From an uncultured Eggerthellaceae bacterium (lineage in GTDB: Bacteria; Actinomycetota; Coriobacteriia; Coriobacteriales; Eggerthellaceae), in NCBI GenBank assembly GCA_944320405.1, contig CALUHI010000023.1, positions 1-54,055 on the forward strand: DNA of 54,055 nt. The letters run 5' to 3'. The notes under the pieces are model-generated. The model made no database searches. It was given only the letters and a program-made list of their open reading frames with translations, and was not told the DNA's origin. The translations under genes and the position numbers were made by a program. Shown in pieces: positions 7,432 to 14,917 of the stretch; the stretch's first letter is position 1, and every line of letters starts with the position of its first letter.

Positions 7432-7944
7432 TCACCTCTTTACCACCTTGTAGTCGTAACCCGTTCTTGTATTGCAGATGGTGCAGGGTTCGCGCTCTTC
7501 CTGCCGGAAGTCGGAACGGTACACTAAGTAGTCGCCGGAATCGCAGAACGCTTGATGGCACTTTCGACAAAGCGTCAGCAGCATGAAGCCGTCCCTGGCC
7601 CCTTTGATTCCGAGGCTTACTGCAAGAGCAGAGTCCACCTTTTCCATCTGGCTTTGCCCCATATGGCCGATATATGCCCTCAGGCGCGCCTTGTCGATGG
7701 TCTTCAATTGTTCGAGGAGCACGACGGATTCCTCCCTCAACCCGGCGACTGCGGGAACGGGGACATGCGTCGGCAACCCGCGCTTCGGCTTGCTGGTTAT
7801 CGCGGCGACTATAACGGTTCTGCTGCGTTTATTGCCGGCATCGTTCTGGACGATGAGGACGGGGCGCGCGCCTCCCTGCTCGCATCCGATCACGGGGTCG
7901 AGAAACGCGAGGAACACATCACCCCTGCGAGGATGTTCGCTCAT
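7432..7944 (-). CDS. MazF/PemK-like toxin with C-terminal zinc-ribbon extension
   Basis: Residues ~1-115 are a MazF/PemK endoribonuclease fold: RGDVFLAFLDPVIGCEQGGARPVLIVQND, then TVIVAAITSK and LLEQLKTIDKARLRAYIG, the usual signature strands. MazF toxins cleave mRNA at short motifs and block translation. The last ~50 residues are not part of MazF. They carry CRKC and later CTIC, a four-cysteine zinc ribbon, ending in a basic tail. Start ATG 7944 has a strong GGAGGTGCCCT ribosome site; the longer frame upstream is unsupported. No MazE-like antitoxin is adjacent. It may be an orphan RNase, may pair with a distant antitoxin, or the ribbon may act as its own regulator. Confidence 0.8.
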   Translation of the reverse strand: MSEHPRRGDVFLAFLDPVIGCEQGGARPVLIVQNDAGNKRSRTVIVAAITSKPKRGLPTHVPVPAVAGLREESVVLLEQLKTIDKARLRAYIGHMGQSQMEKVDSALAVSLGIKGARDGFMLLTLCRKCHQAFCDSGDYLVYRSDFRQEEREPCTICNTRTGYDYKVVKR

Positions 7945-8144
7945 AGGGCACCTCCTGGGTCGGTTATGTAAGCGGCTGCGGGCCGGGTTCGTCCGACCCG
8001 CAGCCGTGAAACGCCGCTTTCGCGGCTCCCGCCCACCCACGAGGACCCTCATCGCGTGGCGCGCTCTTGCCCTTTCCAGGGTGAGCGGGTATAGAGATGT
8101 CAAGGTGCACCGGATTCGAGCCGGTCTTAACATAGGGACATTTT

Positions 8145-8612
8145 TTAAGCGTCAAGGAAGTCGCCATTGCGACTTTTTTCTAGATGCTTCTTCAGGTTTC
8201 TTCGCGCTGCGGTCAAGCTGTACCTTATCGCCCTCTCGGAACAGCCCTCCATTTCCGATATCTGATGCACGTTTAAACCCGCAATTGCGTGCAGTAGAAG
8301 TCTGCGTCTTTGCGTTTCGGGGACGGATGAAAGAGCCAGGTAGACATTTTCGCTGCCGGTATTATTATCAGCGCTGGGAAAATAAATATCTGAGCATCCA
8401 TCTAGCAATTCGATATTACTCAAGTGCAGAGTGTGCCTAGATTCTCTACGCTCAAGTCGCCAATACTCTTTCTGCATATCCTCAAGAGCATGAAAAACAG
8501 CGGGGGAGATCTCTACTTCAATTGGTGCTCGACCGGGGATTTCAACCAAAGCGTAGTGCCTAATCTTTCCACAAAACGAATCTACCCTAGTTACATAGAA
8601 GCGCCTCTTCAT
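8145..8612 (-). CDS. Sigma-70 region-4-like HTH protein
   Basis: The C-terminal half (VPETQRRRLLLHAIAGLNVHQISEMEGCSERAIRYSLTAARRNLKKHL) matches sigma factor region 4, the helix-turn-helix that reads -35 boxes. The N-terminal ~90 residues are not a recognisable region 2. Such short sigma-like proteins are common in Tn916/Tn1549-type elements, where they are thought to help control element genes. Divergent orientation from the radical SAM gene at 8764 puts both promoters in one 150-bp gap. Whether it directs transcription or only binds DNA cannot be told from sequence. Confidence 0.75.
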   Translation of the reverse strand: MKRRFYVTRVDSFCGKIRHYALVEIPGRAPIEVEISPAVFHALEDMQKEYWRLERRESRHTLHLSNIELLDGCSDIYFPSADNNTGSENVYLALSSVPETQRRRLLLHAIAGLNVHQISEMEGCSERAIRYSLTAARRNLKKHLEKSRNGDFLDA

Positions 8613-8690
8613 TGCATCCCCTCCCTTAAAGCCGCGAAAAAGTCTTTGCGTCTTTAAGGACGGAGGAAGGACTATCGAGGAAGTATTGAT

Positions 8691-8718
8691 TTGGAAGAAA
8701 CAGAAAATAAGATATAAT
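8691..8718 (+). promoter_or_regulatory. Promoter of the first radical SAM locus
   Basis: TTGGAA (8691-8696) and a perfect TATAAT (8713-8718) are 16 bp apart, 46 bp before the start codon. Confidence 0.6.
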
Positions 8719-8763
8719 TATTGATGATAAACGTTGATTTTTTTACTATTTAGAGGAGTCTAA

Positions 8764-10011
8764 ATGAGATTTGGAAAGCAGGTCAGGCTGTTTTCGTGCG
8801 ACGGTATCAACATGGTTGGTAACTTAGACACCGGAGTTGTCATCGGGGTTGATGAGAATGGTTTCAGGTTGTGCAAAAGCCTCGCAAACGGGGGTTTGGA
8901 TATCAGTGATGTACAAAATGCCGACGGGAATCTCGTCGCGCATCTGAGGGCAGGTGGCTTTTTCGAAAAGGTGCAGAAAAGACGTCGGTCGATAGTTGTC
9001 TATCTTCACGTTACGAACCATTGCAATTTAGATTGCGAAAGCTGCTATTCTTGGACAGATCACCGTAATTCGATGTGCGATCTGACTACCGAAGAAGAGT
9101 TTCGCATTATAGACAACATAGGAGCACTGAGGCCGAGCAGCCTTATCATTTCAGGGGGAGAGCCCTTTCTTCGCGCCGATCTCGCTCTTTTGGCAAGCAG
9201 GGCAAGAAGTGTATGCCCTGGATGCAACATTACCGTGCTCACAAATGGCATTGGTTTGAGCGAGAGGGCAATAAGTGATGTGGGCTCGTGCGTGGACAGC
9301 ATCTCTGTTTCCGTTGATGGATACGACAAACGATGCGCTTCCTATATTCGCAAGCGGCATGTATTAGAAGAAGTGGAGGAGACCATCTCTTTTATCAACC
9401 GCACACCGGCAAAAGCGCATATCATTCCTACGATACACGCGAAAAACGTGAGAAGTCTTCATCAGTATATTCACCTTGCCGACAAGCTGGGTGCGTCCAT
9501 CAGTTTCAGCTTGCTCAGCTGTCCAAGCGAATCATCCATAAGCAAAGGTCTTTGCTTCTCGGATGGATCACTAAAGGACCTTGCGGACCAGCTAATCGAG
9601 GTCAACAAACCGAGTCAAACACGCTTCGAGTCGACCAGTCTGGGGATAGGGATGCGTTACGTTTGCGATGCGGGGAGAACGATTGTCAGCATATCCGCCG
9701 ATGGAACCGTTTTCCCTTGCCATATGCTGCATACCGATGGTTTCGCTATGGGCTCCGCGCTCATCGATCCTATTCGTAATTTGCTGCTTAAAGGAGGACT
9801 TTTCCCCGAAGGAACTACTGCCGATCAGATCGAGGGTTGTTCGGGATGCCAATATGCATACCTATGCGGTGGAGGATGCCGCAGCAGAGCGATCGTGAGC
9901 GGCGGAGGACTGCAGGCCAAAGACCCATATTGCTCTCTCATGAAGCGCTACTTTTCTAAGACGCTTCATTCCCTTTCTCTTGGCACCCCGGATTATATCA
10001 AAAGGAGGTGA
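8764..10011 (+). CDS. Radical SAM/SPASM peptide maturase
   Basis: This is a 415-aa radical SAM enzyme. The [4Fe-4S]-SAM motif is CNLDCESC (around residues 88-95), followed by the SAM-contact ISGGEPF. The C-terminus is a SPASM domain with auxiliary-cluster cysteines (CDAGRT, FPCHML, CSGCQYAYLCGGGC, DPYC). Residues 1-75 resemble a PqqD-type recognition domain that grips a leader peptide. Together this is the layout of RiPP maturases that install thioether or C-C crosslinks. The stop codon overlaps the ribosome site of a 28-residue peptide gene, the likely substrate. Start ATG 8764 follows GAGGAG. Base composition is clearly AT-richer than the conjugation genes, suggesting separate acquisition. 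The crosslink type cannot be predicted. Confidence 0.9.
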   Translation: MRFGKQVRLFSCDGINMVGNLDTGVVIGVDENGFRLCKSLANGGLDISDVQNADGNLVAHLRAGGFFEKVQKRRRSIVVYLHVTNHCNLDCESCYSWTDHRNSMCDLTTEEEFRIIDNIGALRPSSLIISGGEPFLRADLALLASRARSVCPGCNITVLTNGIGLSERAISDVGSCVDSISVSVDGYDKRCASYIRKRHVLEEVEETISFINRTPAKAHIIPTIHAKNVRSLHQYIHLADKLGASISFSLLSCPSESSISKGLCFSDGSLKDLADQLIEVNKPSQTRFESTSLGIGMRYVCDAGRTIVSISADGTVFPCHMLHTDGFAMGSALIDPIRNLLLKGGLFPEGTTADQIEGCSGCQYAYLCGGGCRSRAIVSGGGLQAKDPYCSLMKRYFSKTLHSLSLGTPDYIKRR

Positions 10012-10016
10012 GCTTG

Positions 10017-10103
10017 ATGCTGTTTTACAGCGATCCAGGACTGCTCTCGCAGTGCGTCACTATCGGTCCGGTAAATTCGATATGCATTAAAATAGGTCTT
10101 TAG
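10017..10103 (+). CDS. Candidate 28-residue RiPP precursor peptide
   Basis: This short ORF lies 5 nt after the maturase stop and has an ideal ribosome site (AAAGGAGGTGA) that overlaps the last codons of the maturase, so the two are translationally coupled. The peptide begins MLFYSDPGLL and ends SQCVTIGPVNSICIKIGL. It has two cysteines (residues 13 and 23) flanked by small, beta-branched and Ser/Thr residues, typical crosslink partners for SPASM enzymes. There is no long leader, which is unusual; the ten residues before the first cysteine would have to serve. It is not similar to a precursor family I recognise. Position and signal are seen; the substrate role is inferred. Confidence 0.6.
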   Translation: MLFYSDPGLLSQCVTIGPVNSICIKIGL

Positions 10104-10176
10104 CTTCATGCAAAACTAATGGAGGCAGTTACAGCCTCTCAAGTACAAATGACAAGCATTAGATAGCGAGGACAAC

Positions 10177-10707
10177 GTGGTTGGAGAAGAAGCTGCAATT
10201 CTGGAGAGGTCTTTTCAAAGGGTGCGCCGCGCATGCGAAATCATCAAGGTGGTATGCGCCATTTCGGTGGTAATCTTTGTAGGGATGGGATTGCTGCTTT
10301 TTCTTCCCCCGTTTTTTAATGGCGAAAACATCGCGATGCCCGATGCAATCAACGCATTTGTGTATGTTGCGGGATCTGCTGTTATCTCGTTGCTTGCGAT
10401 GCTCATTTTTTCCGACATCGCAAAGGGGGTTACGCCCTTCTCTAAGAAACAAGTCTGGCGCTTGAGGGGGATCGCGTGCTGTTTTGCCTTGTTTGCTATA
10501 TCGGACTTCGTGTTCTCGTCAGCGTTTTTTAGTTCAGACACAATGAACGCGGTAAATGTTACGTTCTCTCATGATGTGGAAACCACTGACCAAGTTACCT
10601 TGGATATCAATATCATGACGATCATGATGGCGCTACTCTCAGTTTTCTTTTCGGTTGCATTTGAATATGCGACCCTGCTTCAGGCCAACATTGACGAGAC
10701 TCTGTGA
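10177..10707 (+). CDS. DUF2975-like integral membrane protein
   Basis: A 176-aa membrane protein with about four hydrophobic segments (VVCAISVVIFVGMGLLLFL, AFVYVAGSAVISLLAMLIF, RGIACCFALFAISDFVF, MMALLSVFFSVAFEYATLL). Layout and the partner gene match the DUF2975 family, often encoded with a YozG-type XRE regulator, as here (10715, 8 nt downstream). Biochemical role is unknown. Next to a peptide maturase it could serve in self-protection or sensing, but that is inference. Start GTG 10177 follows GAGGA. Confidence is good for a membrane protein with an HTH partner and lower for the family name. Confidence 0.65.
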   Translation: MVGEEAAILERSFQRVRRACEIIKVVCAISVVIFVGMGLLLFLPPFFNGENIAMPDAINAFVYVAGSAVISLLAMLIFSDIAKGVTPFSKKQVWRLRGIACCFALFAISDFVFSSAFFSSDTMNAVNVTFSHDVETTDQVTLDINIMTIMMALLSVFFSVAFEYATLLQANIDETL

Positions 10708-10714
10708 GAAATCC

Positions 10715-10948
10715 ATGCCTATTATCTTGCGTCTCGACCGAGTGATGGCTGATAGGAAAATGTCGCTAAATGAGCTGGCGACAAGAATTAACATAGCTCC
10801 TACTAACCTCTCAAAGATCAAAACAGGCAAAATTCGAGCCATTAGATTCTCTACACTGGAAAACATTTGCCAAGAACTCCGATGCCAACCTGGTGATTTG
10901 CTCGAATACGTTAGCGAAGAAGTTGCCGAAAGACTTTTCAAAAATTAA
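10715..10948 (+). CDS. YozG-like XRE-family HTH regulator (1)
   Basis: A 77-residue Cro/C1-type helix-turn-helix protein: LDRVMADRKMSLNELATRINIAPTNLSKIKTGKIRAIRFSTLENICQELRCQPGDLLEY. It is nearly all DNA-binding domain, so it probably acts as a dimeric repressor or activator of the DUF2975 unit. ATG 10715 lies 8 nt after the membrane protein stop; a longer upstream frame is not needed. The motif ending CQPGDLLEY recurs, slightly changed, in the genes at 11219 and 11567, so these are paralogues. The 3' end overlaps the convergent HTH gene at 10938 by 11 nt. Confidence 0.8.
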   Translation: MPIILRLDRVMADRKMSLNELATRINIAPTNLSKIKTGKIRAIRFSTLENICQELRCQPGDLLEYVSEEVAERLFKN

Positions 10949-11153
10949 TTAGAGATCTCACCTCCACATCCAAAGCATCCGCTATACGGATTAACTTATC
11001 GATGCCAATTTTCACACGAGCGGTTTCGACCCGGTAGATGTATGATTGGCCGCTTCCGATCATTAGCGCAAGACGCGCCTGAGACAGTCCTTGGCTAATT
11101 CGGCGACGTCGAATCGCTTGACCTAGTTCTAATATTTTTTCTAACTCATCCAC
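10938..11153 (-). CDS. XRE-family HTH protein (divergent regulator)
   Basis: A 71-aa single-domain regulator: LGQAIRRRRISQGLSQARLALMIGSGQSYIYRVETARVKIGIDKLIRIADALDVEVRSL. It belongs to a different XRE branch from its three YozG-like neighbours (SQARLALMIGSGQSYIYRVE instead of the LSKIKNGK type). The start is GTG 11153. It is divergent from the HTH gene at 11219, and a perfect 16-bp palindrome lies between the two starts, which suggests mutual or auto-regulation. Confidence 0.75.
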   Translation of the reverse strand: MDELEKILELGQAIRRRRISQGLSQARLALMIGSGQSYIYRVETARVKIGIDKLIRIADALDVEVRSLINF

Positions 11154-11186
11154 AACAATAGGATGAACTCAAATGTGCTACTCTGT

Positions 11187-11202
11187 ACTACTAATTAGTA
11201 GT
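11187..11202. promoter_or_regulatory. Perfect 16-bp palindrome between divergent HTH genes
   Basis: ACTACTAATTAGTAGT is an uninterrupted palindrome 34 bp from one start (11153) and 17 bp from the other (11219). It is the natural operator candidate for either flanking XRE protein. Confidence 0.6.
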
Positions 11203-11218
11203 TAAGTAAAGCAGGGGA

Positions 11219-11431
11219 ATGATGGCGATCCAATGGCATCTAGACTTGGTTTTGGAAAGAAAATCGATAAGGCTGGAAGAGCTAGCTCGGTCTACATCGA
11301 TCGACATCAGCCAACTGCGCAGGATCTCGAACGGAAAGTCTAAAGAGATTAAGCTCGTCGTCTTGGATGTCCTATGCCGCGAATTGGTTTGCCAACCAAG
11401 AGATCTGCTTGAATATAATAGTTCCAGCTAG
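11219..11431 (+). CDS. YozG-like XRE-family HTH regulator (2)
   Basis: A 70-aa HTH protein: LDLVLERKSIRLEELARSTSIDISQLRRISNGKSKEIKLVVLDVLCRELVCQPRDLLEY. It is homologous to the proteins at 10715 and 11567 but more diverged in the recognition helix, and PGD is replaced by PRD. ATG 11219 follows AGGGGA; ATG 11222 is equally possible. No membrane partner follows it. It may regulate the peptide locus or itself through the palindrome just upstream. The stretch 11432-11566 has no gene I can support. Confidence 0.7.
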   Translation: MMAIQWHLDLVLERKSIRLEELARSTSIDISQLRRISNGKSKEIKLVVLDVLCRELVCQPRDLLEYNSSS

Positions 11432-11566
11432 CCCTAATTGCGCCCTTATAGCTGCAGTAGCATCGAGCTTTATATAATTTGAATTCGCAGCAATTTTGAA
11501 AATCGGTATTGCAGTAATCCTTCAGATAATAATATTAAGTGCTCATACGGCGACGGCACAAGTGAC

Positions 11567-11806
11567 CTATTTGCCGGTTGTCGAGGATTTTTCTTCGTCA
11601 TCGTCGCTCAATACCAACAGATCTCCTGGCGTGCAATCAAGGATTCGGCATAGCGCCTCGAGCGTATTGAATCGAATGCCTTTTACTTTTTCGTTTTTTA
11701 TCTTTGACAACGTAACCGTAGTCAAACCGATTTTCTCCGAAAGCTCTACTGCTGTCATTTTTCGCTTCGCGAGCATTACATCTAGACGAATTTGAATCGA
11801 CACCAT
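11567..11806 (-). CDS. YozG-like XRE-family HTH regulator (3)
   Basis: A 79-aa HTH protein: IRLDVMLAKRKMTAVELSEKIGLTTVTLSKIKNEKVKGIRFNTLEALCRILDCTPGDLLVL, then an acidic tail DDDEEKSSTTGK. I chose ATG 11806 (MVSIQIRLD) with AAGGTGG upstream rather than the longer frame. It lies 7 nt after the 77-aa gene at 11814 on the same strand, so the two probably form a small operon divergent from the ABC exporter gene. It is the third copy of this regulator subfamily within 1.2 kb. Confidence 0.75.
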   Translation of the reverse strand: MVSIQIRLDVMLAKRKMTAVELSEKIGLTTVTLSKIKNEKVKGIRFNTLEALCRILDCTPGDLLVLSDDDEEKSSTTGK

Positions 11807-11813
11807 GTCCACC

Positions 11814-12047
11814 TTAGAACAATATGTTTGCCTCAACGGGATATCTGTCTTCTAGCGCAATATAATAAAATAGTATTTCGAGAACGGATTGACACTTCTC
11901 GACATTGGTATTGCCGTCATCGATCCTTTTGGACGAGTCGACCGTGTGTGACTCGGCAATGACTGCGTCAAGCGAACGCAGTTGTGTTTCGCGGCTGATT
12001 CGGAGCTCGCATTGAGGAGCCGCTGTGATCTTGTCAGCAATATCCAT
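11814..12047 (-). CDS. Small protein of unknown function upstream of HTH regulator
   Basis: A 77-residue ORF: MDIADKITAAPQCELRIS ... SVLEILFYYIALEDRYPVEANILF. It is acidic and predicted mostly helical, with two cysteines and no clear membrane segment or known motif. The ribosome site is weak (AGGAAC, distant). It is placed 7 nt before an XRE gene and divergent from the exporter. It could be a second short substrate, an accessory factor, or a chance ORF. I do not recognise it and keep the call modest. Confidence 0.4.
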   Translation of the reverse strand: MDIADKITAAPQCELRISRETQLRSLDAVIAESHTVDSSKRIDDGNTNVEKCQSVLEILFYYIALEDRYPVEANILF

Positions 12048-12167
12048 GCCGTTTGGTGCTGTTCCTGCCCTGCGGAAGACTTGGCTTTTGAATGACGGCT
12101 TAAGCTATAGCAGGGTATATACCCGCATTTGCAAGTGTGAGAAATCCTTGAAGGAAAGTTGCGGACG

Positions 12168-13784
12168 ATGTTTAAGTATGTGCTGAGTTATTTTTTCAAA
12201 TCGAAAGGGGCTTGGGCATTTATTGTCCTCTCTCTCTTTGGTTATTTGGCGACGATAGCAGCTCCGTATCTCAATGGGATTTTCCTGGACTTTCTTATCT
12301 ACAATTCAAATGTTGAGCGTGTTGTCGGTTTTGCATTGGTAGTCGCTTTGATTAATATCTTGGGAGTTGCTCTTAATTATTTTGCTAATATGACCAATAT
12401 AAAAGTGGCGACAAGGACATCCTATGCCATGTTGGTCAATCTGGTCGAAAGATACGAGCATGCCGAATTGGCGTTCACGGAAACCTTGAATTCTTCCTAT
12501 GTCACTCAAAGAGCGTTTACGGATGTGGGCGTAACCTCGAAGTTTGTAATCGGCTCTTTCCTGAATATTCCAATGCGCTCGATATTAGCTTTGGGCATTG
12601 TCGCTTTCTTTGTTATTTTGAATCCTATATTTGCTATTTTTTCTGTACTGCTCGTAGTGATTTACTTTGTTGTTTTTACGAGGATGAAGAAGCCTTTATA
12701 TGAAACCGTAAAAGAAAAAAAAGAGGCAGATAGTAGTTTCTTTGAGGCGATACACTCTCAAATTTCTGGGGTTTTCGACATTCAATTAAATGCGAAATAC
12801 AACAAAAGTGTTTTATTTTTAAATAGTGCATTTGACTCATATTATCCAACTACTGTTCGATCCTGCCGAATTTCTAATTTGTTATCTTCGGCTGATGGAA
12901 TAGTCTCGGCTGTTTTTCAGGCAGCTCTTCTTGTGATTGCGGGAATTCAAATTATCGAAGGAAGCATGACCGTGGGAGAGTACACCATGGTCAGCGCATA
13001 CTTCTCTATGCTGCTAGGATGCGCAAAATATTTCATGGGTATCTTCCAGCAGTGCCAAGACGCTTCCGCTTCTTTTGATCGAATGTCGGAAATGGCAGAA
13101 TATGAATCTCGGCCTTCGGGAAGTCGAATCGTCGAAAAAATAGAGACGCTATCTGTGAGTAATCTCCGCTTTTCTTTTAATGGCGAAAACGGAGAAAAGA
13201 TTGTGTTTCGTAACCTGTCATGCGCATTTAGGCCTTGCACGACGTACGCTATTGTCGGGGAGAATGGATCTGGCAAAAGCACTCTTTTGAAGTTGCTAAC
13301 CGGGCTGTATGATCCAGGGGACGCTATTGCGTACAATGGAATTAGTTTGAATTGTTTAGATAGGGAAACCTTTCTTACTAAAACGGCATCTGTCGTTCCT
13401 CAGCAGCTCTACGTTTCGCCAGGAACGGTTCGCAACTACATCGAAGAATGCTTGGGGGACGACTCAATTCCGAGGTTACTCGGGAGTGGGCGTAGCGAGC
13501 TTGCTCAATACTCTGATCAAGTCAGTCAGCTACTCGATGAGCAATGTGATACTTTGTCAGGGGGAGAACTGCGTAAGCTTTCCCTTTGGATAGCAGCCAA
13601 TAGATCTCATCAAATTCTTATTCTGGACGAGCCGAGCACAGGGCTTGACGCTCATGCAAAGGAAGCGCTCTGCAAATACGTTCGGAAAAACAGCGCACGA
13701 AATATTATTATTCTTATGACGCATGATAAGGATCTTATACTTTCTTCTCAGATCGTATTGGATCTCGGGCAAATCACGGCGTAA
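12168..13784 (+). CDS. ABC exporter (fused membrane and ATPase domains)
   Basis: A ~538-aa ABC half-transporter. The N-terminal ~320 residues hold about six membrane segments (AWAFIVLSLFGYLATIAA, VVGFALVVALINILGVAL, SILALGIVAFFVILNPIFAI). The ATPase domain has Walker A GENGSGKST (~363), the signature LSGGE (~463), Walker B ILILDEP (~484) and the H-loop MTHD (~518). Such half-transporters dimerise to export peptides or lipids. No N-terminal C39 protease is present, so any leader would be removed elsewhere. Lying downstream of the maturase-peptide pair, it is the likely exporter or immunity pump for that product. ATG 12168 is chosen; TTG 12159 is possible. Low GC matches the cargo, not the backbone. 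Confidence 0.88.
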   Translation: MFKYVLSYFFKSKGAWAFIVLSLFGYLATIAAPYLNGIFLDFLIYNSNVERVVGFALVVALINILGVALNYFANMTNIKVATRTSYAMLVNLVERYEHAELAFTETLNSSYVTQRAFTDVGVTSKFVIGSFLNIPMRSILALGIVAFFVILNPIFAIFSVLLVVIYFVVFTRMKKPLYETVKEKKEADSSFFEAIHSQISGVFDIQLNAKYNKSVLFLNSAFDSYYPTTVRSCRISNLLSSADGIVSAVFQAALLVIAGIQIIEGSMTVGEYTMVSAYFSMLLGCAKYFMGIFQQCQDASASFDRMSEMAEYESRPSGSRIVEKIETLSVSNLRFSFNGENGEKIVFRNLSCAFRPCTTYAIVGENGSGKSTLLKLLTGLYDPGDAIAYNGISLNCLDRETFLTKTASVVPQQLYVSPGTVRNYIEECLGDDSIPRLLGSGRSELAQYSDQVSQLLDEQCDTLSGGELRKLSLWIAANRSHQILILDEPSTGLDAHAKEALCKYVRKNSARNIIILMTHDKDLILSSQIVLDLGQITA

Positions 13785-14917
13785 GGTTATTGAGGATTGG
13801 TTGACCGCGATTTGGAGAGCGAGCTGCTGACTCTAGTCGGCAAATCAGCATTATGGATAAGGAAGGAAGCTCCTTTTTTCCTGACGAGCAAGCAAAGAAG
13901 ATGCGAGAGTCCCTTTGACCTGGAATGATGTCGCACTTCTGGCAAACACCGCTCGAGTTGTTCTTTGAGGCACTCTCGTCTGCCGGAGATTTGATCGCCC
14001 TCGAATTCTTCGAGGGCGACGCGATTCGCATAGGCCACGACGCCATCTCGGGCGCAACTGCGTCGTGCCTTGGAGAGGCTGGTGTCACGTCATGCGCCGC
14101 CCTACCGTGCGAGCCTGTGCCAGCGACCGAAAAACGGTATGCTGACGAACAAAGGCAACGGCGTAATGTTCTTTTGATTCCGTATCTGTGACGCCTGCGG
14201 CTTTCCGGATATCTCGCTCGTCGGTGGCGTGATCTTAATGAGAGCGGCATCCCATTCGACGGTTCCGACAAAGAGCGCTGACGTAACAACGCGAACGCAT
14301 GGCTACTGAATACCGATGCCGTGCCCCGCCCCGCCCCGCCCCGCCTCGCCCCCTTCCTCGTCAACCTTGTCATGCTGTCTTGCTTTCCTGATTCCAAAGC
14401 GGGCTGACGCACCCATAATGTCTGTCGTCGATGGCAACATGGAGGAGGAATGCAGGCTCATGGAGGCCGATGAGCTCGGCGATGTTCACGCGAGTCAGGT
14501 CGGCAGGTTGTCTCCTGTCTTCGTGGTAGCGCCTCTGCGATAGTCGTCGAGAGTGCGCCGTTTGAAACGATGGAATTCGAGGGCCTGCGTCTCTGCAGTG
14601 CGAGGGCAGAATTGGTCCCGTTCGCAGGACTCGTGAGAACGTCGCGATCATGAGGCCAGGTGAGCGCCTGCCTGCGCCCCGGGTCCAAGACGCTGAAAAT
14701 GATGCAGTTGAAGTCGGGGATGTCTGCCATCACGCTTGCAGAGTTCGGCGCTAGCGCGCATGATCGGGCTCGTAGGCTCCGTCGGCCTCTGCGGTGGCGG
14801 AATGCGTGCTGAATAAGTGCGAGCCACCGCGCAGGGCGAGCGCCATGGGTTCCTCCGTTAGGATCCGCGAAGTGGCTGCTGCGGAAAGAGGGGATGTCGT
14901 AACTTGATAGGCATCGC
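13785..14917. other. ~1.1-kb stretch with no supported gene
   Basis: All frames are short, overlapping on both strands, and lack convincing ribosome sites or recognisable domains. It includes a low-complexity run of (GCCCC) repeats at 14323-14345. GC content is higher than in the exporter gene before it. It is best read as decayed mobile DNA between the exporter and the IS30-like insertion at 14918. Confidence 0.5.
14903..14917 (+). repeat. 15-bp direct repeat, left copy (target duplication of IS30-like element)
   Basis: CTTGATAGGCATCGC is repeated exactly at 16518-16532. The two copies abut the inverted termini of the IS30-like element, so they look like a target-site duplication. Fifteen base pairs is long for the IS30 family. 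Confidence 0.7.

Noticed and set aside
10121-10168. 15-codon ORF (MEAVTASQVQMTSIR) as a second peptide precursor
   Set aside because: It has no ribosome site and no cysteines or typical core residues, and it lies in the leader of the next gene.
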